DNA of 59,114 nt from Gammaproteobacteria bacterium (GCA_013003425.1 JABDJB010000106.1:1-59114), one strand, 5' to 3'; positions 45,527 through 57,119 are shown, counted from the stretch's first letter. The notes: generated by a model not told the origin, from the sequence alone. Translations and numbers: made by a program.

Positions 45527-47256
45527 GTCGCAAACAGAAAAACAGTGCTGCGGCGCCGATGCGCTGGCGTAGCTGGGTGGTGCTTGGCCTGCTGACTACT
45601 GCAGCCGGGTTGCTGACCTGGCGTGCGGTTGACCTGCAGCTGCTCGATGACGGGTTCCTGTCAGGCCAGGGTGATGCGCGGCACCTGCGCGTGGCGCAGC
45701 TGTCGGCCCATCGTGGTCCGATTCTCGACCGCAATGGTGATCCGCTGGCTGTCAGTACACCGGTGGATTCACTTTGGGTCAATCCACGCGAGTTCGGCGC
45801 AGTTACCGAGCGGATCCCTGAGCTGGCCCGGCTCGCGGGGCTGAAAGAGGCGTGGCTGGCGCGCCGCCTGAGCAGCAATGTCGAGCGCGAGTTTGTCTAC
45901 CTGCGCCGGCACATGCGCCCTGACGAGGCCGCCAGGGTTCTGCAGACGGGTTTCCCGGGCGTGTATACCCAACGCGAATATCACCGTTACTACCCGGCTG
46001 GTGAAGTGGTGGGCCACGTTGTCGGCTTTACCAACATCGATGATGTTGGCCAGGAAGGACTGGAACTGGCCTATGACGAATGGCTGCGCGGTGAGCCGGG
46101 GGCCAAGCGGGTGCTGCGCGACCGTCTCGGTCGCAGCATCGAGGATGTCGAAAGTATCCGTGCACCGCGTCCAGGTCAGGCGCTGCAGACCAGCATAGAC
46201 CTGCGGGTTCAGTACCTGGCTTATCGCGAGCTCAAGCGTGCTATTCGCGACCAGCGTGCGCGGTCGGGTTCGGCTGTCGTACTCGACGTTACCACTGGTG
46301 AGGTGCTGGCCATGGCCAATCAGCCCTCATTCAACCCGAATAATCGTGCCGAGTACGAAGCTCCGCGTTACCGCAATCGTGCGGTCACGGATATTTTCGA
46401 GCCCGGCTCAGCCATGAAACCGCTGGTCATTGCGGCGGCACTGGAAACCGGCGATTACCGCCCTGATACGGTCGTGGAGACGTCACCGGGTTTTCTGCGC
46501 GTCGGTGGCTGGATGATCGAGGACGTGCGTGACTTCGGCGCACTCGACGTAACCAGCGTCATTACTTTTTCGAGCAACGTCGGCGCAACAAAGATTGCGA
46601 TGTCGCTCGATTCGGCGAGATTGTGGTCCACCCTGGCAGGGCTGGGTCTGGGCAGCCTGACCGCCAGCGGGTTCCCGGGTGAGTCGGCCGGACTGCTCAA
46701 TGATCCCAAGCACTGGCGGCCAATTACCCAGGCGACGATAGCCTACGGCTATGGCCTGTCAGTAACCCCGCTGCAGCTGGCGCAGGCATTCGCCACGATT
46801 GCAGCCGGTGGCACGCGTTACCCGGTAACATTTCAGCAGTTGTCACGACCGGCAAGCGGTGAGCGGGTAATCAGCAGCACGGTCGCGCAGCAGTTGCTGA
46901 CAATGCTGGAAACTGTCACCCGGCCGGACGGTACCGGCGCACGTGCCGTGGTACCCGGTTATCGTGTGGCAGGAAAAACCGGGACAGCACGCAAGACCGA
47001 AGCCGGCGGTTATTCGTCGGAGCGTTACACCTCTGTCTTTGCCGGTGTCGCGCCGGTCAGTCAGCCCAGGCTTGCGGTGGTCGTCGTAGTCGATGAGCCA
47101 AGCGCCGGCCTTTATTACGGCGGCGATGTTGCAGCGCCGGTGTTCTCCGCAATCATGGCTGGTGGCCTGCGTCTGCTGGCAGTACCACCGGACGGACTGG
47201 TGGCCGAACCACCAATGCTGCAGGTGGCAACCGGTGCGGCGGGGCAGGAGCAATGA
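45523..47256 (+). CDS. ftsI: Peptidoglycan transpeptidase FtsI (PBP3)
   Basis: FtsI crosslinks septal peptidoglycan with FtsW. The 577 residues have a short cytoplasmic tail, one membrane helix (about 18-35), a pedestal domain with RGPILDRNGDPLAVS near 64-78, and a penicillin-binding domain. Its motifs are SAMK (Ser 296, Lys 299), SSN (350-352) and KTG (485-487). The order and spacing are normal for a class B PBP. It overlaps ftsL and murE by 4 bp each. Confidence 0.97.
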   Translation: MSRKQKNSAAAPMRWRSWVVLGLLTTAAGLLTWRAVDLQLLDDGFLSGQGDARHLRVAQLSAHRGPILDRNGDPLAVSTPVDSLWVNPREFGAVTERIPELARLAGLKEAWLARRLSSNVEREFVYLRRHMRPDEAARVLQTGFPGVYTQREYHRYYPAGEVVGHVVGFTNIDDVGQEGLELAYDEWLRGEPGAKRVLRDRLGRSIEDVESIRAPRPGQALQTSIDLRVQYLAYRELKRAIRDQRARSGSAVVLDVTTGEVLAMANQPSFNPNNRAEYEAPRYRNRAVTDIFEPGSAMKPLVIAAALETGDYRPDTVVETSPGFLRVGGWMIEDVRDFGALDVTSVITFSSNVGATKIAMSLDSARLWSTLAGLGLGSLTASGFPGESAGLLNDPKHWRPITQATIAYGYGLSVTPLQLAQAFATIAAGGTRYPVTFQQLSRPASGERVISSTVAQQLLTMLETVTRPDGTGARAVVPGYRVAGKTGTARKTEAGGYSSERYTSVFAGVAPVSQPRLAVVVVVDEPSAGLYYGGDVAAPVFSAIMAGGLRLLAVPPDGLVAEPPMLQVATGAAGQEQ

Positions 47257-48749
47257 TGGCGGCTGCCAGGACATTGCACCTGACACTGGCCGAGTTGCTC
47301 GGTGCAGAAGCGCCACCGGGAGTCAGCGAACTGACGGTAACCGGCCTGAGCATGTCGAGCCACGGTGTGCAGCCCGGCTTTGCCTTTCTCGCCTGTCCTG
47401 GACGGGGTCGCCACGGCCTCGATTTCGCACCGGCCGCTGCTGCCGCCGGTGCGGCGGTCATCCTGTACGAACCACGCGGCAGTGATGCCGAGTTATTGCC
47501 AGTGCGCGTACCGTGTATCCCGGTGCCACGGTTGAGTCAGCGTGCCGGCGAAATCGCCGGCATCTTTTACGCCCGGCCGTCGGCACGCATGCGTGTGGCC
47601 GGGCTGACCGGAACAAACGGCAAGACCACTGTTTCACATCTTGTTGCTCGCGCAGCTGAAAACACGGGGCACGTCGCGGGCATTTGCGGCACGCTCGGTT
47701 ATGGCCGCCCGGCCGACCTTATGCCTTCCGAGCTGACCACACCGGATGCAGTGACCGTGCAGCAGCGGTTGAGCCTGCTTGCCGACAACGGCGTTACCCA
47801 TGTTGCGATGGAAGTTTCATCACACGCCCTCGACCAGTATCGGGTTAACGGTGTGAATTTCGATACCGCCGTGTTTACCAACCTGTCCCGCGACCATCTC
47901 GATTATCACGGCGACATGCAGGCCTACTTCGAGGCCAAGCGCCAGCTGTTTGCCTGGCCCGGGCTGCGTCACGCGGTCATCAACGTTAATGACGTCGCTG
48001 GTGCACAGCTGGCGAGAGACATGGCAGACACATTGCGCGTAACGGCCGTTGGCAGTGGTAAGGCAATACTCGGTTTTGACAGCCTGCAGATCAGTAAAGT
48101 TGAGACCACCGGTACGGGTCTGCGTCTGGTGATTACAGCTGCCGGCGGCGATGTCGCGATCGACAGCCCCTTGCTGGGTGATTTCAACGCTTTCAACCTG
48201 GCGTTGGCGCTTGGTGTGCTGGTCGGCTGGGGGCTGGAGGCCGACGCGGCCGCCGCTGCCCTGGCCAGGGTGCGACCGGTTGCCGGCAGGATGGAGTCTT
48301 TTGGCGGCGGTGACCGGCCGCTGGTCGTGGTCGACTACGCCCACACACCCGATGCGCTGGACAACGCATTGCGGGCATTACGGCGTCACTGCGCACGTGA
48401 CCTGTGGGTGATGTTTGGTTGCGGCGGCGATCGTGACCGTGGCAAGCGATCCATGATGGGCGAGATCGCAGCACGCCTTGCCGATCGTGTAGTCATTACC
48501 GATGACAATCCGCGCCGCGAAGATCCGCACCGGATTATTGCCGAAATTGAGGACGGGGCTGCCGGCGAACACGTCAACGTGGTACGCGGCAGGCGCGAAG
48601 CTATTGAGTGGACGGTGGCGCAGGCAAGTGCCGGTGACATCGTCCTGTTGGCCGGGAAGGGCCACGAGGACTATCAGCTGGTTGGTGAGCAGCGCCTGTC
48701 GTTGAGCGACCGGGATGAGGCGCGTCGCCTGGTGGGGGATCCGGTATGA
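47253..48749 (+). CDS. murE: UDP-MurNAc-tripeptide synthetase MurE (meso-DAP adding)
   Basis: MurE adds the third residue to the peptidoglycan stem. The 498 residues include ATP-loop GTNGKTT (120-126), TPDAVTVQ, EVSSHALDQYRV, the carbamylated lysine region YFEAKRQLF (about Lys 229), and DYAHTPDAL. DNPR at 418-421 marks enzymes that take meso-diaminopimelate rather than lysine, so the wall is DAP-type. Two ATGs in a row (47253, 47256) are possible starts; the first overlaps ftsI by 4 bp. Confidence 0.97.
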   Translation: MMAAARTLHLTLAELLGAEAPPGVSELTVTGLSMSSHGVQPGFAFLACPGRGRHGLDFAPAAAAAGAAVILYEPRGSDAELLPVRVPCIPVPRLSQRAGEIAGIFYARPSARMRVAGLTGTNGKTTVSHLVARAAENTGHVAGICGTLGYGRPADLMPSELTTPDAVTVQQRLSLLADNGVTHVAMEVSSHALDQYRVNGVNFDTAVFTNLSRDHLDYHGDMQAYFEAKRQLFAWPGLRHAVINVNDVAGAQLARDMADTLRVTAVGSGKAILGFDSLQISKVETTGTGLRLVITAAGGDVAIDSPLLGDFNAFNLALALGVLVGWGLEADAAAAALARVRPVAGRMESFGGGDRPLVVVDYAHTPDALDNALRALRRHCARDLWVMFGCGGDRDRGKRSMMGEIAARLADRVVITDDNPRREDPHRIIAEIEDGAAGEHVNVVRGRREAIEWTVAQASAGDIVLLAGKGHEDYQLVGEQRLSLSDRDEARRLVGDPV

Positions 48750-50113
48750 GTCATGGTTCAGTAAAGCAATTGGCACGCATTGTCGGCGGCGAGTTGCACG
48801 GCACAGACACGCTGTTTCTTGCGGTGTGTACCGATACACGCAAGCTGAGAGAGGGCGAGCTGTTTGTTGCCCTGCAGGGGCCAAATTTCGATGGCAATGA
48901 TTACGCTGCCAGCGCCATGCAGCAGGGCGCAACCGCGGCACTTGTGTCACGCCTCTCTGACATCGATATTCCACAGGTTCTGGTCGACGATACCCAGGCG
49001 GCGCTCGGTCGTTACGCGCACTTCTGGCGCGCCGCACGCGAAGCACGGGTCATTGCGGTAACCGGCAGCAACGGCAAGACCACTGTCAAGGAAATGATCG
49101 CCGCGATAATGCGCCGGGTTGGCCACACTCTTGCTACGCGCGGCAACCTGAACAATGAGATTGGCGTTCCGCTCACGCTGCTCGAACTCGAAGATCGCCA
49201 TCAGCACGCCGTAATCGAGTTGGGTGCGAATCATCCAGGCGAAATCGCCCGTCTCACGGCGATGACTGCACCGCAGATAGGGCTGATTACCAATGCCGGC
49301 CCGGCTCATCTCGAGGGGTTCGGCAGCGTTGAGGGCGTGGCCAGGGCAAAAGGCGAGCTTTACGAAGGGCTGGCCGCCGATGCGATCGCTGTAATCAATC
49401 GCGACGATGAATACTACGGGTTGTGGGCCAGCATGGCGGGTGATCGCCGCATCGTAACTTTTGGTTCTGCCAGTGGCGCTGATTTCTGTGCCCGTGAAGT
49501 GATCCAGCACACTAATGGTCATGGTAACGGGCTGCGCGTGTTGCTCGAAACACCCGAGGGTGATTGCGTCATCAAGCTGCCGTTGCCGGGACGCCATAAC
49601 GGTGTCAACGCGGCCGCGGCCGCCGCCGCAGCCTGGTCGGCCGGCGCTGAGCTGGAGACGATCGTCGCGGGTTTGCAAGGCGTCAAGCCCGCCGCCGGCA
49701 GACTGGCAATCAAGCGGACAGGCTGCGGCGCACGTGTAATTGACGACACGTATAACGCCAACCCGGGTTCGCTGCAGGTGGCGCTGGACTTTCTCGCGGC
49801 GCAGCCGGGCAAGGCGTGGCTGGTGCTGGGCGATATGGGTGAGCTTGGCGATAACGCCCGGGCGCTGCATGCCCACTTTGGTGAGCGGGCCCGCAAGTCC
49901 GGCGTCGAGCGATTGTTTGCGATCGGTCCCCTCAGTGCCGCAGCTGCCGAAAGTTTTGGTCCGGGCGCCGAGCGTTTCGCCAGCGCGGAACAGCTTATCG
50001 CTACTTTGCGCGCCGAGCTGCACGATGGCGTCAACCTGCTGGTCAAGGCTTCGCGCGCAATGCAGCTGGAGCAGGTTGCCGATGCGCTCAGTGAAGAAGA
50101 GGCGCGGGGCTGA
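48746..50113 (+). CDS. murF: UDP-MurNAc-tripeptide D-Ala-D-Ala ligase MurF
   Basis: MurF adds D-Ala-D-Ala to the tripeptide precursor. In 455 residues the P-loop is GSNGKTT (107-113), with RGNLNNEIGVPLTLL, ELGANHPGEIARL, LPGRHNGVNAAAAAAAAW, and the DDTYNANPGS motif that follows it. All are Mur-ligase family marks. It overlaps murE by 4 bp and leads into mraY after 3 bp. Confidence 0.96.
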   Translation: MSHGSVKQLARIVGGELHGTDTLFLAVCTDTRKLREGELFVALQGPNFDGNDYAASAMQQGATAALVSRLSDIDIPQVLVDDTQAALGRYAHFWRAAREARVIAVTGSNGKTTVKEMIAAIMRRVGHTLATRGNLNNEIGVPLTLLELEDRHQHAVIELGANHPGEIARLTAMTAPQIGLITNAGPAHLEGFGSVEGVARAKGELYEGLAADAIAVINRDDEYYGLWASMAGDRRIVTFGSASGADFCAREVIQHTNGHGNGLRVLLETPEGDCVIKLPLPGRHNGVNAAAAAAAAWSAGAELETIVAGLQGVKPAAGRLAIKRTGCGARVIDDTYNANPGSLQVALDFLAAQPGKAWLVLGDMGELGDNARALHAHFGERARKSGVERLFAIGPLSAAAAESFGPGAERFASAEQLIATLRAELHDGVNLLVKASRAMQLEQVADALSEEEARG

Positions 50114-50116
50114 GCA

Positions 50117-51199
50117 ATGCTGATGTACCTGGCAGAATACCTGGAGCGCTTCCATTCCGGATTTAATGTATTCGGCTATATCACGATGCGCGCGATTCTC
50201 AGCGCACTCACGGCGCTGCTGATGTCATTCATCGTGGGCCCGGCGATGATACGCCGGCTCAGCGCCTACCAGATCGGCCAGACCGTGCGCGACGATGGGC
50301 CCGAGTCGCACCTGCCAAAGGCCGGCACGCCGACCATGGGCGGGGCGCTGATACTCGTGGCGATTTCTTTCAGCACGTTGTTGTGGGCAGACCTGGGTAA
50401 TCGTTTCGTTTGGGTGGTGCTGGCGGTGCTGATCGCCTTCGGACTCATCGGCCTGATTGATGACTACAAGAAGCTGGTGCTGAAGGACAGCAAAGGGCTG
50501 AGCGCCCGTTCCAAGATTTTCTGGCAAAGCCTGGTCGCGCTGGCTGCTGCAGCGGTGTTGTTCTGGACCGCTCGTGACCCGGCCGAAACTTCGCTGCTGC
50601 TGCCGTTTTTCAAGAACTTCGCCCTGCAGATGGGGTCGTTCTACATCATCTTCGCTGCGTTCGTGATTGTTGGTACCAGCAACGCCGTCAACCTGACCGA
50701 TGGGCTCGATGGGCTGGCCATCATGCCGACGGTGCTGGTAGGGGCGGCACTGGGCGTATTCGCTTATGCCACGGGCAACTTCAACTTTGCCGAATACCTT
50801 GGCATCCCGTTCATTAACGGCGTTGGGGAAATGCTTGTTATCTGCGCGGCACTGACCGGCGCCGGTCTCGGATTCCTGTGGTTCAACACTTATCCCGCGC
50901 AGGTATTCATGGGAGATATCGGCGCGCTGGCACTGGGCGCGGCGCTGGGCGTTGTTGCCGTCATTGTGCGCCAGGAGCTGGTGCTGGCAATCATGGGTGG
51001 CGTGTTTGTTGTCGAGACGGTGTCCGTAATCATCCAGGTGGCGTTGTTCAAAATGACCGGGCGACGCGTCTTCCTGATGGCGCCTCTGCACCATCATTAC
51101 GAACTCAAGGGGTGGGCGGAACCAAAGGTCATCGTGCGGTTCTGGATCATCACTTTCATCCTTGTGCTTGTCGGACTGGCAACACTGAAACTGCGATGA
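50117..51199 (+). CDS. mraY: Phospho-N-acetylmuramoyl-pentapeptide transferase MraY
   Basis: MraY makes lipid I in the inner membrane from UDP-MurNAc-pentapeptide and undecaprenyl phosphate. The 360 residues have about ten helices. Active-site motifs are [12 protein letters not shown] near 71-82, IDDYKKL near 113-119, [13 protein letters not shown] near 189-201, [11 protein letters not shown] near 264-274 and [10 protein letters not shown] near 322-331. Its stop overlaps the murD start as ATGA. Confidence 0.97.
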   Translation: MLMYLAEYLERFHSGFNVFGYITMRAILSALTALLMSFIVGPAMIRRLSAYQIGQTVRDDGPESHLPKAGTPTMGGALILVAISFSTLLWADLGNRFVWVVLAVLIAFGLIGLIDDYKKLVLKDSKGLSARSKIFWQSLVALAAAAVLFWTARDPAETSLLLPFFKNFALQMGSFYIIFAAFVIVGTSNAVNLTDGLDGLAIMPTVLVGAALGVFAYATGNFNFAEYLGIPFINGVGEMLVICAALTGAGLGFLWFNTYPAQVFMGDIGALALGAALGVVAVIVRQELVLAIMGGVFVVETVSVIIQVALFKMTGRRVFLMAPLHHHYELKGWAEPKVIVRFWIITFILVLVGLATLKLR

Positions 51200-52548
51200 A
51201 GATTGAAGTCGACAGCGTAGCGGTCAAACGTACCAGCATCGTTGTCGGGCTGGGCAAGACCGGCGTGTCCTGCGCCCGCTACCTGGCGGGTCTGGGCGAC
51301 CGGGTCATTGTGACCGACACACGCGAGCGCCCGCCCGGGCTGTCTGACCTGCGACGTCTGCGACCTGACATCGAGCTGCGGCTCGGCGGTTTTGACGAGG
51401 CAATGTTGTCACTGGCTGATCGCCTCGTGGTTTCTCCCGGCGTGTCACTGCAGGAGCCATTCATCCAGTCTGCGGCGCGCCGCAATGTTTCGATAATCGG
51501 CGACATCGAATTATTCGCTGAGGTTGCGGAGGCGCCGATCATTGGCGTCACCGGTTCCAACGGAAAGACAACCGTAACGACGCTGGTCGCCGCGATGATG
51601 CGCAAGTCCGGCCGCAAGGTGCTGGCCGGCGGGAATCTGGGTGTGCCTGCGCTGGATCTGCTGAAGCAGCCGGTGCCGGACTTTTATGTGCTCGAGTTAT
51701 CCAGTTTCCAGCTGGAACGCACCGGCAATTTGTCAGCGGCAGTTGCGGCCGTGCTTAACATCTCTCCTGATCACATTGACCGGCATGGCGGCGTTGATGC
51801 CTACATCGAAGCCAAGACCCGGGTCTACGATTCCTGCGGCATCGCTGTCTACAACCGCGATGACGAGCGCGTCGCTGCAATGGTTGCTGACCGCCTGGCC
51901 ACGCTGAGTTTTGGTATCAATATGCCGGCGGTAGGCCAGTATGGCGTAATCAGCCGGCGCGGCACCGACTGGATTGCCCGTGGCCCGCGCCTGCTTGCGC
52001 CGGTCAGTTCGCTGAAAGTTGTTGGCGCTCATAATCTGGCGAATGTGCTGGCGGCAATGGCAATCGGGGAGGCAGCCGGTCTGCCACGTGACCCGATGCT
52101 CCAGGCGGCGCAGGAATTCCGTGGACTGCCGCACCGCACGCAGGTGGTTGCCGACGCGGCAGGCATGACCTGGATCAATGATTCCAAAGGTACCAACGTC
52201 GGTGCTTCGGTGGCGGCGCTGGAAAGTATTCGTCGCGGGAAGATAGTCCTGATTGCCGGCGGCGATGGCAAAGACGCCGACTTTTCGCCGCTGGTGCGGG
52301 TGATGCACCGGCGTGGCCGTGCAGCCATTTTACTGGGTAAAGACGCAGAGCGGCTGCGCGAGCTGTTGGCGCCGCATTGCCAGGCGACTGTCGTTGATGA
52401 CATGCCGGCTGCAGTCAAGGCAGCAGCCGAGGCCGGCAGTCGTGGCGATACCGTGCTGTTGTCGCCGGCGTGTTCGAGCCTGGATATGTACGTCAATTAC
52501 GAAGCTCGTGGCGATGCCTTCGTCAGCGCCATAAGGCGGTTGCGATGA
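51196..52548 (+). CDS. murD: UDP-MurNAc-L-alanine:D-glutamate ligase MurD
   Basis: MurD adds D-glutamate to UDP-MurNAc-L-Ala. The frame is open far upstream through mraY, but ATG 51196, overlapping the mraY stop by 4 bp, gives 450 residues starting [20 protein letters not shown]. Marks: [13 protein letters not shown] near 18-30, [25 protein letters not shown] for [24 protein letters not shown] and [15 protein letters not shown]. Confidence 0.96.
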   Translation: MKIEVDSVAVKRTSIVVGLGKTGVSCARYLAGLGDRVIVTDTRERPPGLSDLRRLRPDIELRLGGFDEAMLSLADRLVVSPGVSLQEPFIQSAARRNVSIIGDIELFAEVAEAPIIGVTGSNGKTTVTTLVAAMMRKSGRKVLAGGNLGVPALDLLKQPVPDFYVLELSSFQLERTGNLSAAVAAVLNISPDHIDRHGGVDAYIEAKTRVYDSCGIAVYNRDDERVAAMVADRLATLSFGINMPAVGQYGVISRRGTDWIARGPRLLAPVSSLKVVGAHNLANVLAAMAIGEAAGLPRDPMLQAAQEFRGLPHRTQVVADAAGMTWINDSKGTNVGASVAALESIRRGKIVLIAGGDGKDADFSPLVRVMHRRGRAAILLGKDAERLRELLAPHCQATVVDDMPAAVKAAAEAGSRGDTVLLSPACSSLDMYVNYEARGDAFVSAIRRLR

Positions 52549-53729
52549 GTGCGGCGCGGACATACAGCCAGCCGTGGCGGGTGGCGGTCGACCCGGTGCT
52601 GGGTAGTGTCGTCGCGGCATTGTTGCTTATTGGCCTGGTGATGGTGGCCAGTTCTTCTGTCGCTATTGCCGACCGCGACCTGGCCGCACCATTTTATTAC
52701 CTGAACCGGCAGCTACTGCTGTTGTTGATTGGCCTGGGTGCCGGCGGTGTTGCACTTGTGGCACCAACCCGCTTGTACGAAAAGTCCAGCGTCGTGCTGC
52801 CGCTGATTGCCTTGCTGCTGTTGGTAATCGTATTGCTGCCCGGTGTTGGTCACACGGTTAATGGCAGCACGCGCTGGCTGCCGCTGGGGCCGGTCAGGCT
52901 GCAGGTTTCTGAACCGGTACGGCTGTTGTTGCTGATGTATATCGCCGGATACATCGTCCGGCGGCATCAGCATGTGCGCGAGACGCTGGGCGGTTTCGTC
53001 AAGCCGATGTTGCTGATCACCGTGGCCTGCACGCTGCTGCTTGCCGAACCTGATTTTGGTGCGGCCGCGGTTTTGCTGGGCACAGTGCTGGCGGTAATGT
53101 TTATCGGTGGCGTGCGCTGGCGCGACCTGTTTTTGCTGGTTACCGCTGCAGGCGTCTCACTGGCCGCGCTGGCACTGACTTCGCCATACCGGCTGCAACG
53201 GCTGACGACGTTTCTCGATCCGTGGGCCGATCCATTCAACTCCGGCTTTCAGCTCACGCAGTCGTTGATTGCGGTTGGGCGCGGCGGATTGTTTGGTGTC
53301 GGCCTGGGTGGCAGCGTGCAGAAGCTTTTCTACCTTCCCGAAGCACACACAGACTTCGTTTTTGCCGTGCTGGCTGAAGAGCTCGGCCTGATAGGGGCGG
53401 TCGGCGTAATACTGCTGTTCGTGTTGCTGGTGTGGCGCTGTTTTGCAATTGCCCGGGCTGCGGGCGAGGCAGGGCTGGCGTTCCAGTCATACCTGGTTTA
53501 CGGCATCAGCATCTGGCTCGGCAGTCAGGCATTCATAAACATCGGCGTATCACTGGGCGCCCTGCCGACAAAGGGTCTGACCCTGCCATTGATCAGCTAT
53601 GGCGGCAGCAGCCTGGCGATCTGTTGTATTGCTCTGGCACTGGTATTGCGTGTTCATCATGAAACCGTAATTGCGACCCGCGCGGCTTCGCCGCGACGGC
53701 CGGCGACTCGCCGGAAGGGGCGGCGATGA
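52545..53729 (+). CDS. ftsW: Septal peptidoglycan glycosyltransferase FtsW
   Basis: FtsW is the SEDS glycosyltransferase that polymerises septal glycan with FtsI. ATG 52545 gives 394 residues and about ten helices. Marks include NGSTRWLPLGPVRLQVSEP near 106-124, a central loop with YRLQRLTTFLDPWADPFNSGFQL near 211-233, GRGGLFGVGLGGSVQKLFYLPEAHTDFVFAVLAEE in part, and GALPTKGLTLPLISYGGSS near the end. It overlaps murD and murG by 4 bp each. Confidence 0.96.
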   Translation: MSAARTYSQPWRVAVDPVLGSVVAALLLIGLVMVASSSVAIADRDLAAPFYYLNRQLLLLLIGLGAGGVALVAPTRLYEKSSVVLPLIALLLLVIVLLPGVGHTVNGSTRWLPLGPVRLQVSEPVRLLLLMYIAGYIVRRHQHVRETLGGFVKPMLLITVACTLLLAEPDFGAAAVLLGTVLAVMFIGGVRWRDLFLLVTAAGVSLAALALTSPYRLQRLTTFLDPWADPFNSGFQLTQSLIAVGRGGLFGVGLGGSVQKLFYLPEAHTDFVFAVLAEELGLIGAVGVILLFVLLVWRCFAIARAAGEAGLAFQSYLVYGISIWLGSQAFINIGVSLGALPTKGLTLPLISYGGSSLAICCIALALVLRVHHETVIATRAASPRRPATRRKGRR

Positions 53730-54811
53730 CGAGCGTGATGATCATGGCCGGTGGCACCGGTGGGCATGTCTATCCCGCGCTGGCCGTTGCCCGGCGCATG
53801 GCGGAACAGTCATGCGAAGTGAGCTGGCTGGGTACCCGCACCGGACTCGAGGCGCGTGTCGTGCCGGAGGCCGGCATCGCCATCGACTGGCTCAAGGTCA
53901 GCGGGCTGCGCGGCCGCGGCCTGATGTCGTGGTTGCTGGCGCCGTTTGTGCTGGTGCGCGCCGTATGGCAGGCGGCTCGCGCTATTCGGCGACGTCGTCC
54001 GGCCGTTGTGTTGGGGATGGGCGGCTTTGTCGCGGGGCCTGGTGGCATTGCCGCATGGTTGTTGCGCCGTCCGCTGGTTATACACGAACAAAACGCCGTT
54101 GCCGGTCTGACAAATCGTCTGCTGGCACCGTTTGCGAAAACTGTCATCGAAGCATTTCCGGGCAGCTTCGATGAGCGCCGTGGGGCGCAAGCGGTGGGAA
54201 ATCCTGTGCGCCGCGAGATTGTCGGGATGCCGACTCCGCGCGAACGCTTTGCCGTGCGCAGTGGTCGCCCGAACCTGCTGGTACTCGGTGGCAGCCAGGG
54301 CGCACTGGCGTTGAACGAAATAGTCCCGCGGGCGATCGCGCTGATTGAATCGGTGGACCGGCCGCAGGTATGGCATCAATGTGGTGCGCGAACCCACAAC
54401 GTTGCCGAAAAGGCTTATGCCCAGTACGGCATTGACGTTCGGCTGAGTGAGTTCATCGAGGACATGCCTGCCGCCTATGGCTGGGCTGATCTGGTGGTTT
54501 GCCGCGCCGGCGCACTGACGATTGCCGAACTGGCCGCTGCCGGTGTTGGTGCCCTGCTGGTGCCGTACCCGCTGTCGATCGACGATCACCAGACGCTCAA
54601 CGCGCGTTACCTGGAGGCAGCCGGGGCCGGCATGATCGTCGCGCAGTCGGAGTTGACTCCGGAGCTGCTGGCTACCGCGCTGGAAAAATTGCTCAGCGAT
54701 CGCCAGCGGCTGCTCGATATGGCCGAGGCGGCGCGCCGGGTGGCGCAGCCAGATGCCACTGAAAGCGTGGTGCAGGCCTGCCTGCAGGTCGCCGGGAGGG
54801 CGCGGTCATGA
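53726..54811 (+). CDS. murG: UDP-GlcNAc:undecaprenyl-PP-MurNAc-pentapeptide GlcNAc transferase MurG
   Basis: MurG adds GlcNAc to lipid I to give lipid II on the cytoplasmic face of the membrane. The 361-residue GT-B protein begins with the glycine-rich loop [15 protein letters not shown] (8-22), has [16 protein letters not shown] and [18 protein letters not shown] in the acceptor domain, [14 protein letters not shown] in the linker, and [24 protein letters not shown] in the donor site. It overlaps ftsW and murC by 4 bp each. Confidence 0.96.
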   Translation: MTSVMIMAGGTGGHVYPALAVARRMAEQSCEVSWLGTRTGLEARVVPEAGIAIDWLKVSGLRGRGLMSWLLAPFVLVRAVWQAARAIRRRRPAVVLGMGGFVAGPGGIAAWLLRRPLVIHEQNAVAGLTNRLLAPFAKTVIEAFPGSFDERRGAQAVGNPVRREIVGMPTPRERFAVRSGRPNLLVLGGSQGALALNEIVPRAIALIESVDRPQVWHQCGARTHNVAEKAYAQYGIDVRLSEFIEDMPAAYGWADLVVCRAGALTIAELAAAGVGALLVPYPLSIDDHQTLNARYLEAAGAGMIVAQSELTPELLATALEKLLSDRQRLLDMAEAARRVAQPDATESVVQACLQVAGRARS

Positions 54812-56226
54812 CCGACCGGATGCGTCGAATCCACACCATTCACTTTGTCGGTATCGGCGGCGTCGGCATGGGCGGGATTGCCGAAGTGCTGCTGAATCTT
54901 GGCTATGCCGTGCAGGGATCCGACCTGCGCGACGGCGCGGTAACCCGGCACCTGGCTGATCTGGGTGCGCGAATCTTTACCGGCCACGACAAGTCAAACG
55001 TCAGTGGTGCGGATGTTGTGGTTGTCTCCAGCGCCGTCGCCGCCGACAACGCAGAAGTTGTCGCCGCGCATGATGCACGTATCCCGGTAGTGCCGCGCGC
55101 AGAGATGCTGGCGGAGCTGATGCGCTTCAGGTACGGCATTGCGGTGGCCGGTACCCATGGCAAGACAACCACGACGAGTCTCATCGCATCCGTGCTCGCC
55201 GAAGGTGGCGAGGACCCGACTTTTGTCATTGGCGGGCGGCTGGAAAGCGCCGGCAGCAATGCGCGGCTGGGCAGCGGCCGCTATCTCGTTGCCGAAGCAG
55301 ACGAGAGCGACGCGTCGTTCCTGCATCTGCAGCCCATGATTGCGGTTGTGACCAATGTCGATGCCGATCACCTGGAAAGCTATCGTGGTGACGTGCAGCG
55401 GCTGCGTACGGCATTTGTTGATTTTCTGCACAATCTTCCCTTCTACGGCCTGGCGGTTGTGTGTGCGGACGATCCCGGTGTCCACGACATACTCGGCTCA
55501 ATTTCGCGGCCCATAGTCAGCTATGGCTTCGAAGAGGGCGCCGATGTGCGTGGCACCGGGCTTCGCCGCGATCGTATTACCACCAGCTTCGAGGTGTCGA
55601 GCGTCGGTTACCAGCCGCTCGAGATCACACTTAACCTGCCCGGCCGTCACAATGCGCTCAATGCACTCGCTGCCGTGGCGGTGGCGCGTGAGCTGGGTGT
55701 GGATGACGGCGCCGTGCAGCGGGCGCTGGCACGTTTTGCCGGTATCGGTCGTCGTTTCCAGGTAATCGGCGAACCGCGAACGGCTGCCGGCAAGGTGCTG
55801 GTAGTCGACGACTATGGCCACCATCCGACAGAGATTGCCGCGACCATCGAGGCGGCGCGCCAGGGCTGGCCGGAACGCCGTCTGGTAGTGGCATTCCAGC
55901 CGCACCGCTACAGCCGGACGCGCGATTTGCTCGACGACTTCGCCCAGGTGCTGTGTACCGCGGATGCGTTGTTGCTGACCGAAGTCTATGCCGCCGGCGA
56001 AGAACCGATTAGCGGTGCTGACGGGCGGGCAATGGCACGTGCGGTGCGCTCACGCGGTCGAGTCGAGCCGGTCTTTGTCGAAGATGTGCAGCGGCTGCCG
56101 CAGGTGTTGCAGCGGGTACTGCGCGATGGTGATCTGCTGTTGATGCTCGGCGCCGGCAATATAGGCGCAGTGGCAGCGTCGCTGCCCGATCAGCTCGGAA
56201 TAAAGGCGGCGGGGTCGGACGGATGA
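54808..56226 (+). CDS. murC: UDP-N-acetylmuramate:L-alanine ligase MurC
   Basis: MurC adds the first amino acid to UDP-MurNAc. In 472 residues there is [18 protein letters not shown] near 12-29 for UDP binding, [14 protein letters not shown] for [27 protein letters not shown], and [17 protein letters not shown]. The C-terminal domain has [16 protein letters not shown] and [16 protein letters not shown]. It overlaps murG and murB by 4 bp each. Confidence 0.97.
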   Translation: MTDRMRRIHTIHFVGIGGVGMGGIAEVLLNLGYAVQGSDLRDGAVTRHLADLGARIFTGHDKSNVSGADVVVVSSAVAADNAEVVAAHDARIPVVPRAEMLAELMRFRYGIAVAGTHGKTTTTSLIASVLAEGGEDPTFVIGGRLESAGSNARLGSGRYLVAEADESDASFLHLQPMIAVVTNVDADHLESYRGDVQRLRTAFVDFLHNLPFYGLAVVCADDPGVHDILGSISRPIVSYGFEEGADVRGTGLRRDRITTSFEVSSVGYQPLEITLNLPGRHNALNALAAVAVARELGVDDGAVQRALARFAGIGRRFQVIGEPRTAAGKVLVVDDYGHHPTEIAATIEAARQGWPERRLVVAFQPHRYSRTRDLLDDFAQVLCTADALLLTEVYAAGEEPISGADGRAMARAVRSRGRVEPVFVEDVQRLPQVLQRVLRDGDLLLMLGAGNIGAVAASLPDQLGIKAAGSDG

Positions 56227-57119
56227 ACATGCCGCGCACCCATTCCGAACTACGCGGCGACAGGCGCCACGATGAGCCGATGGCGAAACATACGTCATGG
56301 CGCGTCGGTGGCCCTGCTGATCTGTGGTACCGACCCGCCGATCTCGAGGACCTGCAGACTTTCATGGCCACGCTGCCGCCCGGTATCGATGTTTACTGGG
56401 TCGGGCTGGGCAGCAACCTGCTGGTACGCGACGGCGGTTTACGCGGCGCTGTAATCAGTACTCATGGAGTGATCGACAGCATCACGCGGCTTGGCGACAG
56501 CATTGTTTATGCCGAGTCCGGTGTCGCCTGCGCCAAGCTGGCGCGTCGCTGTGCACGCTGGGGGCTGGGTCCGGCTGAATTTTTCGCCGGCATTCCCGGC
56601 ACCATCGGCGGCGCGCTGGCAATGAATGCCGGCGCCTTTGGCGGCGAGACGTGGGAGCGTGTCAATGCGGTCGATGTCATCAACCGCTTTGGCGAGTTGC
56701 GCCGCCGTCACCGTGATGAATACGAAGTCGATTATCGCAGCGTAACGGGGCCGCGTGACGAGTGGTTTATCGGCGCTGAATTCGGTTTCGACCAGGGCGT
56801 GCCAACCGGACGCGGTGCGATTCGTGACCTGCTGGCGCGACGCAAGGCCAGCCAGCCGATCGGTGTGCCCAGCTGCGGTTCGGTGTTCCGCAATCCACCT
56901 GACGACTATGCCGCACGCCTGATCGAGAGTGCGGGGCTAAAGGGGCATGGTATCGGTGGCGCCGTGGTTTCTGACAAGCATGCAAATTTCATCATAAACA
57001 GCGGTGACGCCAGCGCTGCCGACCTCGAGGCGCTGATCAGGCATGTCCGGGAAACGGTGCGGGAAAAGCATGGCATCGAGCTGATCCAGGAAGTTCGCAT
57101 ACTGGGGGAGGTCGCATGA
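56223..57119 (+). CDS. murB: UDP-N-acetylenolpyruvoylglucosamine reductase MurB
   Basis: MurB reduces the MurA product with NADPH and FAD, giving UDP-MurNAc. The 298-residue length fits the shorter type II enzyme rather than the longer E. coli type I. Marks are [15 protein letters not shown] near 22-36, [20 protein letters not shown], the FAD segment [28 protein letters not shown], and [10 protein letters not shown] with the proton-donor Ser, ending [17 protein letters not shown]. It overlaps murC and ddl by 4 bp each. Confidence 0.96.
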   Translation: MNMPRTHSELRGDRRHDEPMAKHTSWRVGGPADLWYRPADLEDLQTFMATLPPGIDVYWVGLGSNLLVRDGGLRGAVISTHGVIDSITRLGDSIVYAESGVACAKLARRCARWGLGPAEFFAGIPGTIGGALAMNAGAFGGETWERVNAVDVINRFGELRRRHRDEYEVDYRSVTGPRDEWFIGAEFGFDQGVPTGRGAIRDLLARRKASQPIGVPSCGSVFRNPPDDYAARLIESAGLKGHGIGGAVVSDKHANFIINSGDASAADLEALIRHVRETVREKHGIELIQEVRILGEVA